Source: Epiperipatus broadwayi (lineage: Eukaryota > Onychophora > Udeonychophora > Euonychophora > Peripatidae). Taken from it: 64,000 nucleotides of DNA. The stretch spans positions 4,941,011 through 5,005,010 of the forward strand of contig JAQFVV010006221.1 in assembly GCA_028023455.1 (NCBI GenBank). The letters run 5' to 3'. The notes beneath the pieces were generated by a model. It was not told the DNA's origin. It was given only the letters and a program-made list of their open reading frames with translations, and ran no database searches. Made by a program: the position numbers and the translations under genes. This document shows, in pieces, positions 1 through 14,300 of the stretch (positions are counted from its first letter, which is position 1; every line of letters begins with the position of its first letter).

Positions 1-68
1 ACAATGTAGTAGATCCTACACAAGTATTAAAGAAAGTTATAAAAGCTATCAATGAATATAAGTTATTA

Positions 69-378
69 AAACAGGCAAAACTCTCCATACAGTAGTGCCA
101 CTCAGTGCCAATCAGAGTAATCAATGGATGCCAGAAGGCTTGTGCATAAAATCCCTATCTGGTGCCTACTCATCCAATATCCCCAGACTAGTTTCTGGCT
201 TGTGGCCTTCGTCAGTGAGGAACTTTGGATCTGAGAGCACTGCACCTATATATTAGGTCTGGCATTCCATTGATTACTCAGGTTGGCACTGAGTGGCACT
301 GCTGTATGGAGAGTTTTGCCTGTTTTAATAACAGTAATGTGCTAGCACAAGAAATAATGATCATGTGATGTTTAGTGG
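69..378 (+). mobile_element. Palindromic retroposon, copy 1 (TSD 14 bases)
   Basis: The element starts aaacaggcaaaactc and ends gatgtttagtgg. It is flanked by the direct repeat aatataagttatta (55-68 and 379-392). The left arm (69-240) carries an antisense hammerhead-like core; the right arm is shortened, returning at about 260-330 as the reverse complement of the left end. Confidence 0.9.
172..237 (-). ncRNA. Hammerhead-like core in retroposon copy 1 (candidate)
   Basis: On the minus strand: CTGACGA, a GGC/GCC stem with a CACAA loop, GAAA, ACTAGTC, with flanking strands that pair as helix I. Same A-A mismatch at the base of helix II as in the other copies. It lies in the 5' arm, hence antisense to the element. 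Confidence 0.35.
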
Positions 379-392
379 AATATAAGTTATTA

Positions 393-3300
393 GTTTTGAG
401 TTTGAGATTACAAAAAAGACATTTGCTTTAATAAGGAATTTGATGACTATTGAAACTTTGGAATATTTATCAAAGTGGAATAGCAAAGTTTACAATACAT
501 GAAGACATTAAGAAAATTAACACTCATAACGATGTATATGGTAAGATAATTCGGATTTTTCCAAAACTTTTCCAGCAATTTTAAAGAAAGTATTCTGTGG
601 ATAAAATTGGGAAATTAAGGTAAATAAAAATAAATGAAGATCAATAAGTTATCTAGATATTGTACAAGATATACTTGTTTGCGCAAATTATGTCTTAAAA
701 AATTACAAGTATCAAATAAAAGCAAAAAAAAAAAAACTGGAGTAAAGATAAATGATTTTTTAAATTTTTCAAACAAGAATAAAATAAAGACTGATGGTAA
801 TTAATTAGAAAGAATTAACAATTATAAATAACTTAGTTCAGATAATTAATGCAGATAAAAAACACAGATGAAATTAGTCATAGAATTAAATTTAGATGAT
901 GTAAGTTTGGCAAAAATAACAATATTAAAAAAAAAAATGCCTACGCACAGAAAGTTTTTTATACAAATGTATTACAAGCGCTTATCTATGGATATGAGAT
1001 GGATAATTAATAGAAAAGCAATGCAGAAATTTTAGGTTATATAATAAAATATAGAAAGATGAATACTGGGAATTATAGCAAAGACCAAAAACTATATACA
1101 TGGGTGAAAAAATAATAAAGTTATTCATATCAATAGATGAGCAATTGATGTTTGAAAGGAGATTCCAAGAAATTGTAAAAAAAAAAAATCTAAAAAAAAG
1201 GCCATATATGAGATGGACGGACAAGATTAAAAGATTTCTGAATTGATGTGAAGAAGCCACGAATCATAGAAACTGGACTTAATTTGTAAAAATCTTCATT
1301 CAGCAATGTATTGATAATATTTGAAAATGAAATTATTCTGCAAGTACAAATTTTGGTAATACTATTTTGATGTAATAAAATTATCTTAATATGATAAGTT
1401 ATCATCTTAGTCAGGAGTTTAAAAAATAAAGTAATTCTGCATGTTTAATATACAAACAATGTAAATAAAGTTTATTATTTAACTATATGAGCATGTGTAA
1501 ACAGTATATGAATAAAATATTCCCTTATTGTGTTATTCTAAAAAATCTACATATGCCAATCATACAATTATGCTAATGAGAAATAATTATGCAAAAATGG
1601 ACTTGTACAAAAAAAACCCTACCCACGACTTATTTGTGTACAAGGAAGTGCAGAAATTGTTCCTACGTTTCATATACTACATTAGCAGCAGATCATCTGC
1701 ATACTGTTATGATAACTGCCATAGTGGGTTGCTCCATTGTAGAGTGTCATACCATACCCTTGCGTCAGCCAATTTGTTGAATTTTTTTCTTTTTTAAATT
1801 GCACGAAAACTATAAGCATGACATCAACAGAAATCCCGGCATATGTTTTTGCTTGAAAATCTTTTTGAAATGGCATATCGTGAGTTGAAATCGGATAAAA
1901 CTTGGAAGTTTTTATTAATATTTTTAGTAATACATTCATTTAATTTTTTTCTCTTCTGCTGAGTTTACTAGTTTGCACGGAGAAGACAAAGGCAGATTTT
2001 TTTAATCGGTCAAAGTCAATAATAAAATGGATTAAAAATACACCTATAATTCACATTTCAAGGCCTTCAATGTAATAAAAACATAATCATAGAATATCGG
2101 TTGTATGTATTCAATTTTTTAATTATTTGAATATTTAAAATTTTTTTTTTAATTATTTGATAAATGGTATAATTTAGTAATGTGTTTGTGCATTTGTATT
2201 GGTATGTTTGTGTACTATATAAATTATATATTAAATCATTTATGCTCTTTATTATACAATATATAAATTTGTATTCAAATATAATAAATGTGGTTTACGT
2301 ATAATGTAATTTTGGGTCTCTGATCCAAGTTTGAGGCATCTTTATTTTATGAACATAAAGATTCTCAAAAGATTTATATTATTTATTAATAGTTTATATT
2401 TGTATTAGTGTATTTGTATTTGCACTTGCATGTTTGTGTTTATATAACAAGTAATGTCTTACATATATAGAGCAATGCAATGTAAATTTTAAGACTAATT
2501 ATCAAATGTACAGAAAGATTGCAGTTGATAAAGCAATCACAAAATTTACTGGGCATAGTACCATGTGAAAACATAAACACTTAAAACCAATAAAGAGAGA
2601 TTTCAAATGGCGTGTGTGTGTGTGATGATAGCTAAATGGTTATGTATATACTACATGAAATTGTATGCAGGCAAAGAATCAAATTCTGATTCTTGCCTAT
2701 GCCTGGATACTCATACTGTGAAGTCAGTAGTTTTGTCACATCTTGCATCACATTATTTTCAAGTTTATAGTTAGCAAATGAGCCTATATACAAATAAATT
2801 ATATCTCTGTAGGACAATAAATATATTAAGATAGCATCACTGGTGTGCATAAAGAATATAAACATCACTGGTATACACAAAAAATATAAAATAAAGAGAT
2901 GAAACTCATTTTATCATTGATACAGACAGTAGCCTATAATTTCTAGTTTCAGATAGACAAGAAGCCAATTTCTATAACAAATGCATATCCATCTTCTGGA
3001 AATTTGTTTTGTATCTTTTATTAGAATGAATCTTTTTCTTATAGACGCCTTTGACATTTGTTAACTTTTGGGGTACAAAATAAAAATGAATTCTTATGCA
3101 AATAGTTTTGGAGATTCTGAAGTTATGGATTACCTCAGGTAAGAAGTATTACATATGGTTTGAAAGATAATTTTGTGAGGAATACAAAGAAATTATCAAC
3201 GAAGATGTAATTTAAATTTAGTTAATGATAAATTAGAAATTGTGAACAAACAACAAAGTAATAATTATGTCGGATGTTGAAATTTCTTTTTTCCCTTATT

Positions 3301-3956
3301 TTTTAATTGGTAATCAATATTTGTCTTAACCTTATTGCTTTCCTTAGTTTTTCTAGTTTCTATCAATGTAAAGTTTTTTGCTCTAACATTATTAAATCTG
3401 AAGTTATTGTGAAAACTGTGTCTCAAGTCAGTTTTTTTAAAAAATCAATATGGCGTCTGGGTGTGCAAGCTGATAGTTTAGTTAGTTTCATCATTCATAA
3501 AATATGTATACATTGCACACATATTAGAATTGAAGTATGAAGAACTTTTTTCATTTAAGATGAAAGATAAATGGTTTAAAATTATCCACAATACAGGTGT
3601 AGAAATTGACACACACAAGCTTGAAGTTTATTTATAGACTTTAGAAATTTCTAATTGTATTTATTGTTTAATCCTTTTTGCATTTTTTTATTTAACACTG
3701 AATAAAATTGTTTTATCTCAAATTGTACTTGAGTTTAATTTAAAGTTACTGATACTCTCCCATCTGGGATTGAGATAATAATACCTTCAGGACATAGCAG
3801 TAACAAAATGGCAACAATTATTTCAGATGTACAAAAATCCATGGCTAATAGCACTGGGAAAATAATTGTAGTTTTCTTTACCCACAATGCATAGTTAATA
3901 AGTAATCAATAATGAGAGCATTTAAGCATTCTCTATCAGCTTGTTGTGAATAAAAT
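393..3956. other. AT-rich intronic or downstream DNA, no feature recognised
   Basis: Homopolymer runs, a short GT repeat near 2609-2625 and repeated tgtttgtg/atttgtatt phrases at 2180-2440, but no exon matching the C-terminal half of DPY19 on the minus strand. Confidence 0.5.
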
Positions 3957-3971
3957 AAAGATGTTATAGTT

Positions 3972-4063
3972 TTTTTTTTAAAAAGTGTCATAGCATCGAC
4001 CGGGACGAGAACTCGCAACCCGGGCAACTGCCTGCAAGGCAGTCGCGCTGACCTCTGCAAGAC
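3972..4063 (-). mobile_element. 5'-truncated tRNA-type SINE (TSD 15 bases)
   Basis: On the minus strand a tRNA-like body with a GACTGCCTTGCAGGCAGT anticodon arm, a GGGTTGCGAGTTC T-arm and a CGATGC acceptor end is followed by tatgacac and an A-rich tail. The direct repeat aaagatgttatagtt flanks it (3957-3971, 4064-4078). The 5' acceptor strand is missing, so it is not a working tRNA gene. Confidence 0.8.
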
Positions 4064-4208
4064 AAAGATGTTATAGTTAATGGTCAATTTCTGAAATGTA
4101 AACTGAATTGGTTTCATACAGCTGTGGCAAATCCCCAAAACCACTAACCACAAATAAAAATAGATCTGAATCTCATTCATAGTAACAAAATTTATATTTA
4201 TTTCAATT

Positions 4209-4347
4209 ATTAAAACAGGCAAAACCCTCCATACAGTAGTGCCACTCAGTGCCAGCCAGAGTAATCAATGGATGCCAGAAGGCTTATGCATAAAATCCCC
4301 ATCTAGTGCCTACTCATCCAATATCCTCAGAAATGGGGATCATGTGA
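4209..4347 (+). mobile_element. Palindromic retroposon, copy 2 (internally deleted)
   Basis: The 5' arm up to the ctcatccaatatcctcag region is fused directly to the 3' end gatcatgtga. A 10-base duplication, tatttcaatt, flanks it (4199-4208, 4348-4357). The loop and nearly all of the 3' arm are missing, so no palindrome remains. Confidence 0.85.
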
Positions 4348-5222
4348 TATTTCAATTGTTTTTAATACAATCTCAAGCTCAAACAGATTTGCTTTGCATT
4401 ATATCTGATAACATTTATGAATTAATGGTATAAACTTATTACTGCAACAAATTTTATGTAAAATAATATTGAGATAATGGTTAAGATTACTATATCTGCT
4501 TTTAAAAAAATAACAATATTAAAAAAAAAAAAAAAACTTATGTAAACATGAGCAGTTTTCACATATTTCATCGTAATATATATATTCAATTTTTATTTCA
4601 GTACATCTTTCACTTTAGTTCAATTCATATCACAACCATCCATCAGCTTAAAAGTTAGACTCAATCTGGATGCATTTTAAAAACATCCAGTAAACTTTTT
4701 TCAAGTGAGTAAGACATGCACAGCTCATATTATAATTTTAACTTCATATATACCTTTTTTTTTACTAGTTTTTTAGATATATTTTTAACACAATTTTCTG
4801 AAATATATGATCAAAGACGTGACAAAGATAAATGATCCCCAAGATGTGAATTTTGTGCTAAACCAGCATTCATCAGTTGGTCCAGATCACAATTTCTTAC
4901 ACATATTCTCATCATTTGTTTAGAATTTTATAGATAGCAATTTACTATAGTTTGATTATAAGGTTCAATCTTTTTGAACTAATAATTTGGCCACATATCA
5001 CTTTATAGAATTATATTAATGATTATTACTAATCATTCATTAAACTAGAGATTATCTCTAACCCAAATATATTCTTTAATACTCAATTAATAATACATGT
5101 ATAGTGTTACAGAGGTATCAATATCAGTTTCCTTGCCCGTAGTGAAGCTTTTGATAACTTGCATTACACAGCTCTTGCACAAGACACATTACAATACATA
5201 TATATAGCATTAAATAACTTAC

Positions 5223-5324
5223 TCTCCATTCTAAGAAATCAAATTCTCTTGAGCATAAATATAACTGCGTATGAAAATCTTTATAAGAAGTAAATTTTGC
5301 TAAAAGCAAACTAAACACATGAGC
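5223..5324 (-). CDS. dpy-19: dpy-19-like exon vii (SYKDFHTQLY segment)
   Basis: This 102-base phase 0-0 exon starts AHVFSLLLAKFTSYKDFHTQ and ends EFDFLEWR. The (F/T)SYKDF(D/H)TxLYxCxxEFDF pattern is highly characteristic of DPY19L1/L2-type proteins. Acceptor ...tttttttag at the GCT codon, donor gtaagtta. An 84-base intron separates it from exon vi. Confidence 0.93.
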
Positions 5325-8300
5325 CTAAAAAATAAACAAACAAACAAAAAAAAATCAATTCATTTGTATAATACTATAACATGTTAAACTTAAAGCATGT
5401 TTTCTTACATCATCCTGAACCTTCATCAAGGCTGACAAAAACCATTTAACTACTATTGTTGACATACCTAAAATCGCTGCTTGTATACTCTAAAATATAT
5501 ATATATATATAAACATTAAAAGACTAAAGTTAAACTAATCAATAAAATAATTTGATTATCCCAAATTCACAACTCAACCAGACTAGACAAAAAAATAAAC
5601 TAAAACATAACCAATGGTTTCACTGCTACAAGCAGACTTCTCAAGTGTAAAGAACTATAAAATAACAATATAAAATTAAACATTACTCACCATTCAACTT
5701 ACACACCATATATCCTTAATAGTGAAAGAACTTTTAAATAAGTTAATTGCTTCAGAATCATAAATTTTTAATAATAAAGATTCTTTAATTCTTTTTATTT
5801 CATTTTTCTCAAAAAACACAACCTTAGCATCACCAAAATTAATAGTGTGGTCTGTAACTTTTTCATGGATATATAGAAGAGAATTAAGATATTAAAAAAA
5901 ACTAAAGAGCGTGCAAGGTCCAACAAGCTTTATAGATAAATGCCACCAAGAGAAAGCATTTAAAAAAACTTCTATCTAGAAATTACTATTAAATAAAATA
6001 CTTTTAACAAATTTATTAGAGTAGCCAACAATCAAATAATTTTAATAAAATTAATCTTTTTGGAACAAAACTGCCCCATTAGAATTATTTAATCTCTTAT
6101 TTCTGTAACAATAATTTCTTAAAGCAGCTACTTTATGAGATAGATTAATATCTATCAATCTGTATCTCATAAAGTATCAATCTGTACCTCATAAAGTAGC
6201 TGCTTTAAGAAATTGTTATAGAAATAAGAGATTAAATAATTCTAATGGGGTAGCTTTGTTTCAAAAAAGTCAATTTTTATGCTACTCTGATAAATTTGTT
6301 AAAAGTATTTTATTTGATGGTAATAATATTTGTAATAATGTAAAGGATAAAGAAAAATATGATTTTATTACTTTGTCATATAAATTATATTTTTATAGAA
6401 TTGTATGTAAAATTAATAATTTGTTTGGAAATAAGAAAATTGCTTGGAAAAGGGGTATTACTTTGAATAATTTATTAAATAATATTATTTTTATAAAGCG
6501 CAGTCGATATTGAAATAATTGAGAGAGTACAAATATCTCAAGCACTTATAACTATAACCAGCCAATCAAATCTCGAGCACTGGGACAGAGAATCTAATAA
6601 GAAAAGAGCGGTTCCACTCTCTTCTTTACTTGTCTTAATATATATCCAAGCCAGTCCAAAGTACTTATATTTGAAAGCGTGAATCATTAAATATCATCAC
6701 ACTTAATTCACTGAGTTCAAATTATAAACATACAGCATGAAATCTTTAGATTTACTATGCAGTAGTTTTTCGATGTTATAAATTTGCAGCAATATATGTA
6801 AATAATATTATTTTTATGAAGCGCAGTCGATATTGAAATAATTGAGAGAGTGCAAATCTCTCAAGCACTTATGACTACAACCAGCCAACCAAATCTCAAG
6901 CACTGGGACAGAGAATTTAATAAGAAAAGAGCCGTTCCACTCTCTTCTTTACTTGTCTTAATATATATCCAAGCCAGTCCAAAGTACTTATATTTGAAAG
7001 CGTGAATCTTAAATATCATCACACTTAATTAACTGAAATCAAATTATAAACATACAGCGTGAAATCTTTCGATGTTATAAATTTGCAGCAATATATGTAA
7101 ATAATATTATTTTATAAAGCGCAGTCGATATTGAAATAAATGAGAGAGTACAAATCTCTCAAGCACTTATAACTATAACCAGCCAATCAAATCTCAAGCA
7201 CTGGGACAGAGAATCTAATAAGAAAAGAGCGGTTCCACTCTCTTCTTTACTTGTCTTAATATATATCCAAGCCAGTCCAAAGTACTTATATTTGAAAGCA
7301 TGAATCATTAAATATCATCACACTTAATTCACTGAGTTCAAATTATAAACATACAGCATGAAATTTTTAGATTTACTATGCAGTAGTTTTTCGATGTTAT
7401 AAATTTGCAGCAATATATATAAATAATATTATTTTTATAAAGCGCAGTCGATATTGAAATAATTGAGAGGTGCAAATCTCTCAAGCACTTATGGATACAA
7501 CCAGCCAATCAAATCTCAAGCACTGGGACAGAAAATTTAATAAGAAAAGAGCGGTTCCACTCTCTTCTTTACTTGTCTTGATATATATCCAAGCCAGTCC
7601 AAAGTACTTACATTTGAAAGCGTGAATCTTAAATATCATCACACTTAATTCACTGAGTTCAAATTATAAACATACAGCGTGAAGAGTGGAACCGCTCTTT
7701 TCTTATTAAATTCTCTGTCCCAGTGCTTGAGATTTTATTGGCTGGTTGTAGTCATAAGCGCTTGAGAGATTTGCACTCTCTCAATTATTTCAATATCGAC
7801 TGCGCTTTATAAAAATAATATTATTTACATATATTGCTGCAAATTTATAACATCGAAAGTAAATCTAAAGATTTCACACTGTATGTTTATAATTTGAACT
7901 CAGTGAATTAAGTGTAATGATATTTAAGATTCACGCTTTCAAATATAAGTGCTTTGGACTGGCTTGGATATATATTAAGACAAGTAAAGAAGAGAGTGGA
8001 ACCGCTCTTTTCTTATTAAATTCTCTGTCCCAGTGCTTGAGATTTGATTGGCTGGTTGTAGTCATAAGCACTTGAGAGATTTGCACTCTCTCAATTATTT
8101 TAAATAATACAAAGGAAATTTTTGATAGAAAGACTATTCCTGGAATAGTGTTGTTACCCCTTGTTTTTGTAAGAAGGTATATATATATAGGTCAAAGTAG
8201 TTTGAGCTCAAAAGAAAGAATAATGGTGCAAATAAGTAAAATTAAAAATAAATATCTTAGTTTCTACTTTATATATCCATGAAAAATATACAATAAAAAT

Positions 8301-11300
8301 AAAGATAGAATAAAAAGAATTAAAGAATCTTTATTATTAAAAATTTATGATTCTGAAGCAATTAACTTATTTAGAAGTTCTTATTTAATATTAAGGGTGT
8401 ATGGGGTGTAAGTGGAATTGTGGGTAATGTTTAGTTTAAATATATTGTTAATTTGTAGTTCTTTATACTTGAGAAGTCTCCTCTAAGCAGAGAAACCATT
8501 GGTTGTGTTTTACAGTTTATTTTTTTGGCTAGACTGGTTGAGTTGTGAATTTGGGATAATTTTGATAGGCATGCGTATATAAACACACATAAGCATATAG
8601 ATAGATATCAATAGTGAATGCTTTAATTCTGCAATTAAAGAACTATTTTTCTAACAAATTAAATGATTATGAGTTTTTTGTAATTAAAATATTAAGTTTT
8701 TCTTGTCCCCCTTTTTACTTACAAAGACTAAATTACAATTGTAGCAGCTGCTAGAAGCATTACTCTTTTTTTAAGGATAAAGTTTTTTCAACCAGTTTGT
8801 ATATTATTAAAATCCTACTTACTTTTAGAAGCTACTTATTTTATCAATGTCATGAAAAAAGTAAGTTTCTTGAGTATTAAAAAATGATGAATTTTGTATT
8901 TAAATATAACTCTAATTCTTATCCATAAATAGTAACAATTAACATTCTGAACAAAATTGGAGAGACTTACATAGAACATCGTGAACCAAAACATTTAAGG
9001 AAAACACAGAGACAATGTCACTTCTAAGTTGACTCAAAATAAATATTGTGAATTAAGTCACAATATAATAAAGATGAACAAGAAAATGATATTCACAAAA
9101 AATTGATAACGCTATACGAAAATATAATATTAATATTATGTATATTCTTTATTACTTTTACAATGCTTTTTTACAACTCAATATTGAGTTTCGATTACTC
9201 TAGCAATCTTCTTCAGAAGTATAACAAATACAATACAAATACATGAATACAAATATACATGAACATATAATTTTACATATAAAATTATATGTTCATGTAC
9301 ATTTGTATTAATGTATTTGTATTGTGTTTGCTATAGTTGTGAAGAAGATTGCTGGGCAATCGAAATTGTCAATAGTGAGTTGTAAAAAAGCATTGTAAAA
9401 GTAATAAAGAATATAAAGATATTAATATTATATGGATTTGGCAATGCAATAAGAAAGATAAAATTATAATACTATATGAAAATAATATAACATTTATGTA
9501 AATGAATGTCAATGAATTTTTGATGAACGAAGATGGTGCATAGTTCACAAAAAAAATGAACATTTCTTACGATCTTGATTCATTCATTCTATGATCATTA
9601 ATGCACAAACCCAATTTCTTTGCAGAAAGTTTTAAAAAGTTTTGAGCAATATATTGATATGTGCTTAATATTTAAGATGATTGAGTCAAGAAGTAATTTA
9701 AAGTTATGGTTATTAATGAAATGAAAACTCGGCTCTTTTAGCAACTGTGGTTTGTTAAACTTTTATTAGAAGTCTTAACATTACAATATTTTCACTTCTA
9801 TATTTTTTATAAGCTTTCACATCTATATATAGGTTCCAGAAGATAGAAACAATAAAAAATCTATCATATCACATGATCACCATTTCTTATGCTTGCACGT
9901 AACTGTTATTAAAACAGGCAAAACTCTTCATACAGTAGTGCCACCCGGAATAATCAATGGATGCTTGAAGGCTTGTGCATAAAATCCCCATCTAGTGCCG
10001 ACTCATCCAATATCCCCAGATTAGTTTCTCAGATCCAAGGCTACTCACTGACGAAGGCCACTAGATGGGGATTTTATGCACAAGCCTTCTGACATCCATT
10101 GACTACTCTGGGTGGCACTACTGTATGGAAAGTTTTGCCTGTTGTAAATGATAATTTTTTTTTCTTCCAAATTGATATACTATACCTTATAAATTAGAAA
10201 AAAAGGAAATATTTTTCTCATTTACAAGTCAGACTGTATTAAGAACTTAATATCAAACATTAATTAACTGTATAATAATAACAAAGAAACAGAAAAAATT
10301 AGTAATCAAATAAGAAGTTCTACCAATAAAAAACATTTGTATAAGTCTGTACATATTGCATTACCTGTTGCCTTAAAATCATCAAAAAAATTGTAGCAAG
10401 AAATAAATGTTTCAGTCAATTTTATTAGATGCATTCTTTCAATCGAATTACTTTCAATCTTCCAAATGCATCTAATTAAAAAATTGTATGATGATGACTA
10501 ACATGATCATAAGAAGTACAACCAACTTTAAATGTTTCTGTGATTAGTAACAAAAGTAATTCATCTCAATATTTTACTCCAAAAGTGGCGTATGATACTT
10601 GGTCAATAAAAATCCATAATCGAAAAATATGCTACTATTTGGGAAAATAAAGTAATGGATGTATATTTCTTTCTCAACTTGGTATGCTGAAGATATTTGT
10701 TATTAACACAGGCAAAACTCTCCACGCAGTAGTGCCATTCAGTGCCAGCCAGAGTAATCAATGGATGCCAGAAGGCTTGTGCATAAAATTCCCATCTAGT
10801 GCCTACTCATCCAATATCTCCAGATTAATTTCTGGCTTGTGGCCTTCATCAGTGAAAAATATTGGATGAGTAGGTACTAAATGGGAATTTTACGCACAAG
10901 CCTTCTGACATCCATTGATTACTCTGGCTGGTACTGAGTGGCACTACTGTATGGAGAGTTTTGCCTGTGTTAATAACAGTTATGTGCAAGCATAAGAAAT
11001 GGTGATCATGTGAAGATATTTGTGTTGCTAAATTATATTATATCCTAATGTCAGAATATACAGCAATTAAATTTTATTTGTAAAACATTTCTAGAAAAGT
11101 ATATTGGAGGTGGCATTCACACATTTGAATTATTTGTGTCTTATTATTATTTAGTGGTTTAAAATTCCATAAAATTATACAAAAATATTTCATTATTTAA
11201 TATGTATATGAATGAACTTCCAAGAATTATTTAAATTCAGGTCATTTGTGCTGTCTAACGATAGCATCTGCTTATTCATTTTCATCTTTCGTTTTATTTG

Positions 11301-14300
11301 TCCTATTATAAACATATGTAAAATTATTACTATATTTATAATAGAATTGACTGATATTTTTATCCCAAATTTACATATCTTTCATTAATCAAACTCTGCC
11401 ATACTCAACATGCCAAGCTTTTAGAGGTTTTTAAAATCTTGAGATGCACAAAAACAATCGGTTTATCAGCAAGTGGCTATGGACAGCATTTACTCATCCC
11501 ATCAGCATTTCAATTGAAAACTGCAATGTATTTGTTTGTTTTAGTTGTGTAATTATGTCGATGCATGAGTTTTGTTTTTATTATTTCTATTTCAAGTGTC
11601 ATTTATATAAAATGGATTCACCTAACTTGCGATTGTTTTAAAATGTATTATTTTACGTCAAACTATATTTTAATTACCCAAAATAGCATGAGGGTCTTCA
11701 AAATACAAACAGAAAATAACAAAAATAGAGGAGTTTAAGACAATTGTGACAAATATTTTCTTGTGGAAAATAAACAGTTCAATAATTCTTTGATTTGTCA
11801 TGAAAGTGATATATTAAAAAATTATAACATGTTTGTCACTACACCATCCAACACAAATCATTTAATGAGACTTTTCCTCATAGGTCTTTTAATAAGATAT
11901 GAAAAGTGAATTTCTCTCAAGAAGTAATTGCAATAATAACAAAAGGTTATGTCAGTGACAATATTGCAAAATGAAGTGATGACAAGAGCATCATACATGA
12001 AATTTACATATTTGGTAAATATATGAAGTCATATACTGATGCGAAGGAATGTTTCCAATCAATAAAAATCAAATATCACAAATTAAAAAAATGCAGATCT
12101 CACATTCTACTTGCATTAGATATATTAAAGATATTGCAAAACACAATTCTGAGCACATCTTAGAAGATTTGAAAAAATTGTAAATATTTTGGTTTCCGAT
12201 TTTGAGGGTGAGCACCAACACTTCAGCAACATCACAATGTTCTGTTTTCTTCAAATACTGTACTGATGCTTTTTTGAAAATTTTTCCTTTGAAGAATCAA
12301 TTAGAATGAAAAAGAATAATGATATAAAAAAATTAATTTGCGTGTGCATTGATGTATGACGTTCAATGACCAGATCCAAAAAGAAATTTGTTTCTCTATT
12401 GATAAAGAAATACAATTTAACAAATTTCTTGTCATTTGAATGTATCATCACCAAAAAAAGTTGGTAGCTCTTATCTCCATTTCCAAAGTAGACTCTATGA
12501 TGAAAACTATCATAAATATAGTGAATTAAGTCCGAGCATTAGAATAAACCACAGAAAATTCAAGTCTTTAGCAAGAAATGAAAAGTAATTATAGCAATAT
12601 TTTTATGGAAAATGATGTTATTTTTACAATAAAATAATAAAGTTTATGGTAAACATAAAAATAATAAATGGCGGTGTTTTTTAGCGTTTCTGCATAGCAT
12701 CACAGAAAAATTTGGTGAGTTCAGTCATAGTTTACGGGCTGAAAATAATTTTGTAGCTTTGAAGAGAAACTAACTTTTAATAATGAGGGAATACAAACCA
12801 AATACTGCATAACTTTCCAATTGTAATAAAAACTAAACGAGATGGTATTGGCATTTTTCCAGAAATTATACAATCATTTCAAATTATTTAGCTGTTTTAT
12901 ACAAGGAATTTTAAGAGCAGATTTCACGATTTAAGAGATATTAAGAATTGTTTATTGCATGGGGAAAATCCCTAGTACTTTGAAATAGAATTATTACACA
13001 GCTAGCTGCATTGGAACATAATTATGCAAAGCTATTTGATGAATTCACTGACCTCAAAAATAATATGAATCTAGAGGTTATTTTTAAAGAAATGAGGGAG
13101 GTGCACCCAATTTTGGAAACTGTGCCCTAAGGCTGTTCATATTTTGTACCTTTATGAATCATCTTATTCTAAAATAAAATATGCGAAGAATGATATAGAT
13201 ATTGACTAATTAATATTCTCTTTGGTGATATATTAAAAGTAGCATGTAACAATTATAAATTTGATTTATCTAAAATAGTCAAAAGTTTGTTTCAACATCA
13301 AAAATTCTACTAAATTTTAACCTTTTCACTGTTCAGCACTGATATAATACATACTTTTTATGATAACTTCATTTTGCATTATGCAAAAGCCAAGTGGTAT
13401 ATGTTATCAGAAAAGTAATATCAAGAATGTAATAAAACTGAAAAAAGTATAGACATTATATATTAAAAATAGTAAAAAAATAAGATTTTTATACTTTTAA
13501 AAATTATTATTATTACACTGCTTCATAAATACCAAAATTTAACAGATACATTTTAAAATCATATTTTTAATAATACTCATTAAAATCCTTCAAAATTTCC
13601 AATAAAATGGTATATCACATGATTTACCTAAGATAGTCCATCATTCCAAAATATCAAAAAATAAAGACATTGATATTTTTCTAAAAATACCATATCTACT
13701 TCTTTGTTATTAGGTATCTGTATAATCAATGAAGAGAAAGTAAGAACAAGTCTAAAATAGTCTTTCGGTTGTAAATGGCTCAGATACAATACATGTGAAG
13801 GTAAATAGAAAAAAAACAAGTTTAGATTTAATGTAATATAGAATATTAATAATAATAATAATGCTATTTTTATAGTCTTGTCTACTTTTCATCTAATGAA
13901 AAATATTTTACTGTTAGGTAGAGTCCATCTAAAGTATAAAACCATGTGATTACTGTAAAATGATTGTTTACACGTAATTAAATGTTATTGCAACTATACA
14001 GCATAAGAATAAACTTAAAAATAAAAATGTTGATGTAACTTATCTATTAGAACTATTCATGACTCCTCATCTGATCACAAAGTCAAAGCAACAATGTAGG
14101 AAGATGTTGCAGAAAGTGGCATATCAGGTGACACTCCTGAATAAAACTAAATAAGGTGAACCTATTTCAATTTCAGTTGATAAACAATAAATCAGTCTCG
14201 CTGAACACTTGGTTTGTGTCTAATCAGCACTCTATAGTCGATAAAACTTCCATGCCTTTTTTCTAGGCAGGCAATATGGTACTTTTTTTTTGAATATTAT

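Noticed and set aside
3025-3138. Plus-strand exon-like segment with a tttttcttatag acceptor, MNSYANSFGDSEVMDYLR and a ctcag|gtaagaag donor
   Set aside because: Splice signals are good but the peptide is not recognised, no following exon was found, and it would have to be nested in or beside the dpy-19 gene.
3777-3862. Minus-strand stretch after ttttcccag reading LLAMDFCTSEIIVAILLLLC
   Set aside because: Hydrophobic and splice-flanked, but the phase does not fit exon vii and the wording does not match the next part of DPY19.
4860-4900. CTGATGAATGCTGG on the minus strand as another hammerhead core
   Set aside because: No GAAA strand follows at the right distance and the related copy at 55840 has AATGATGAG instead.
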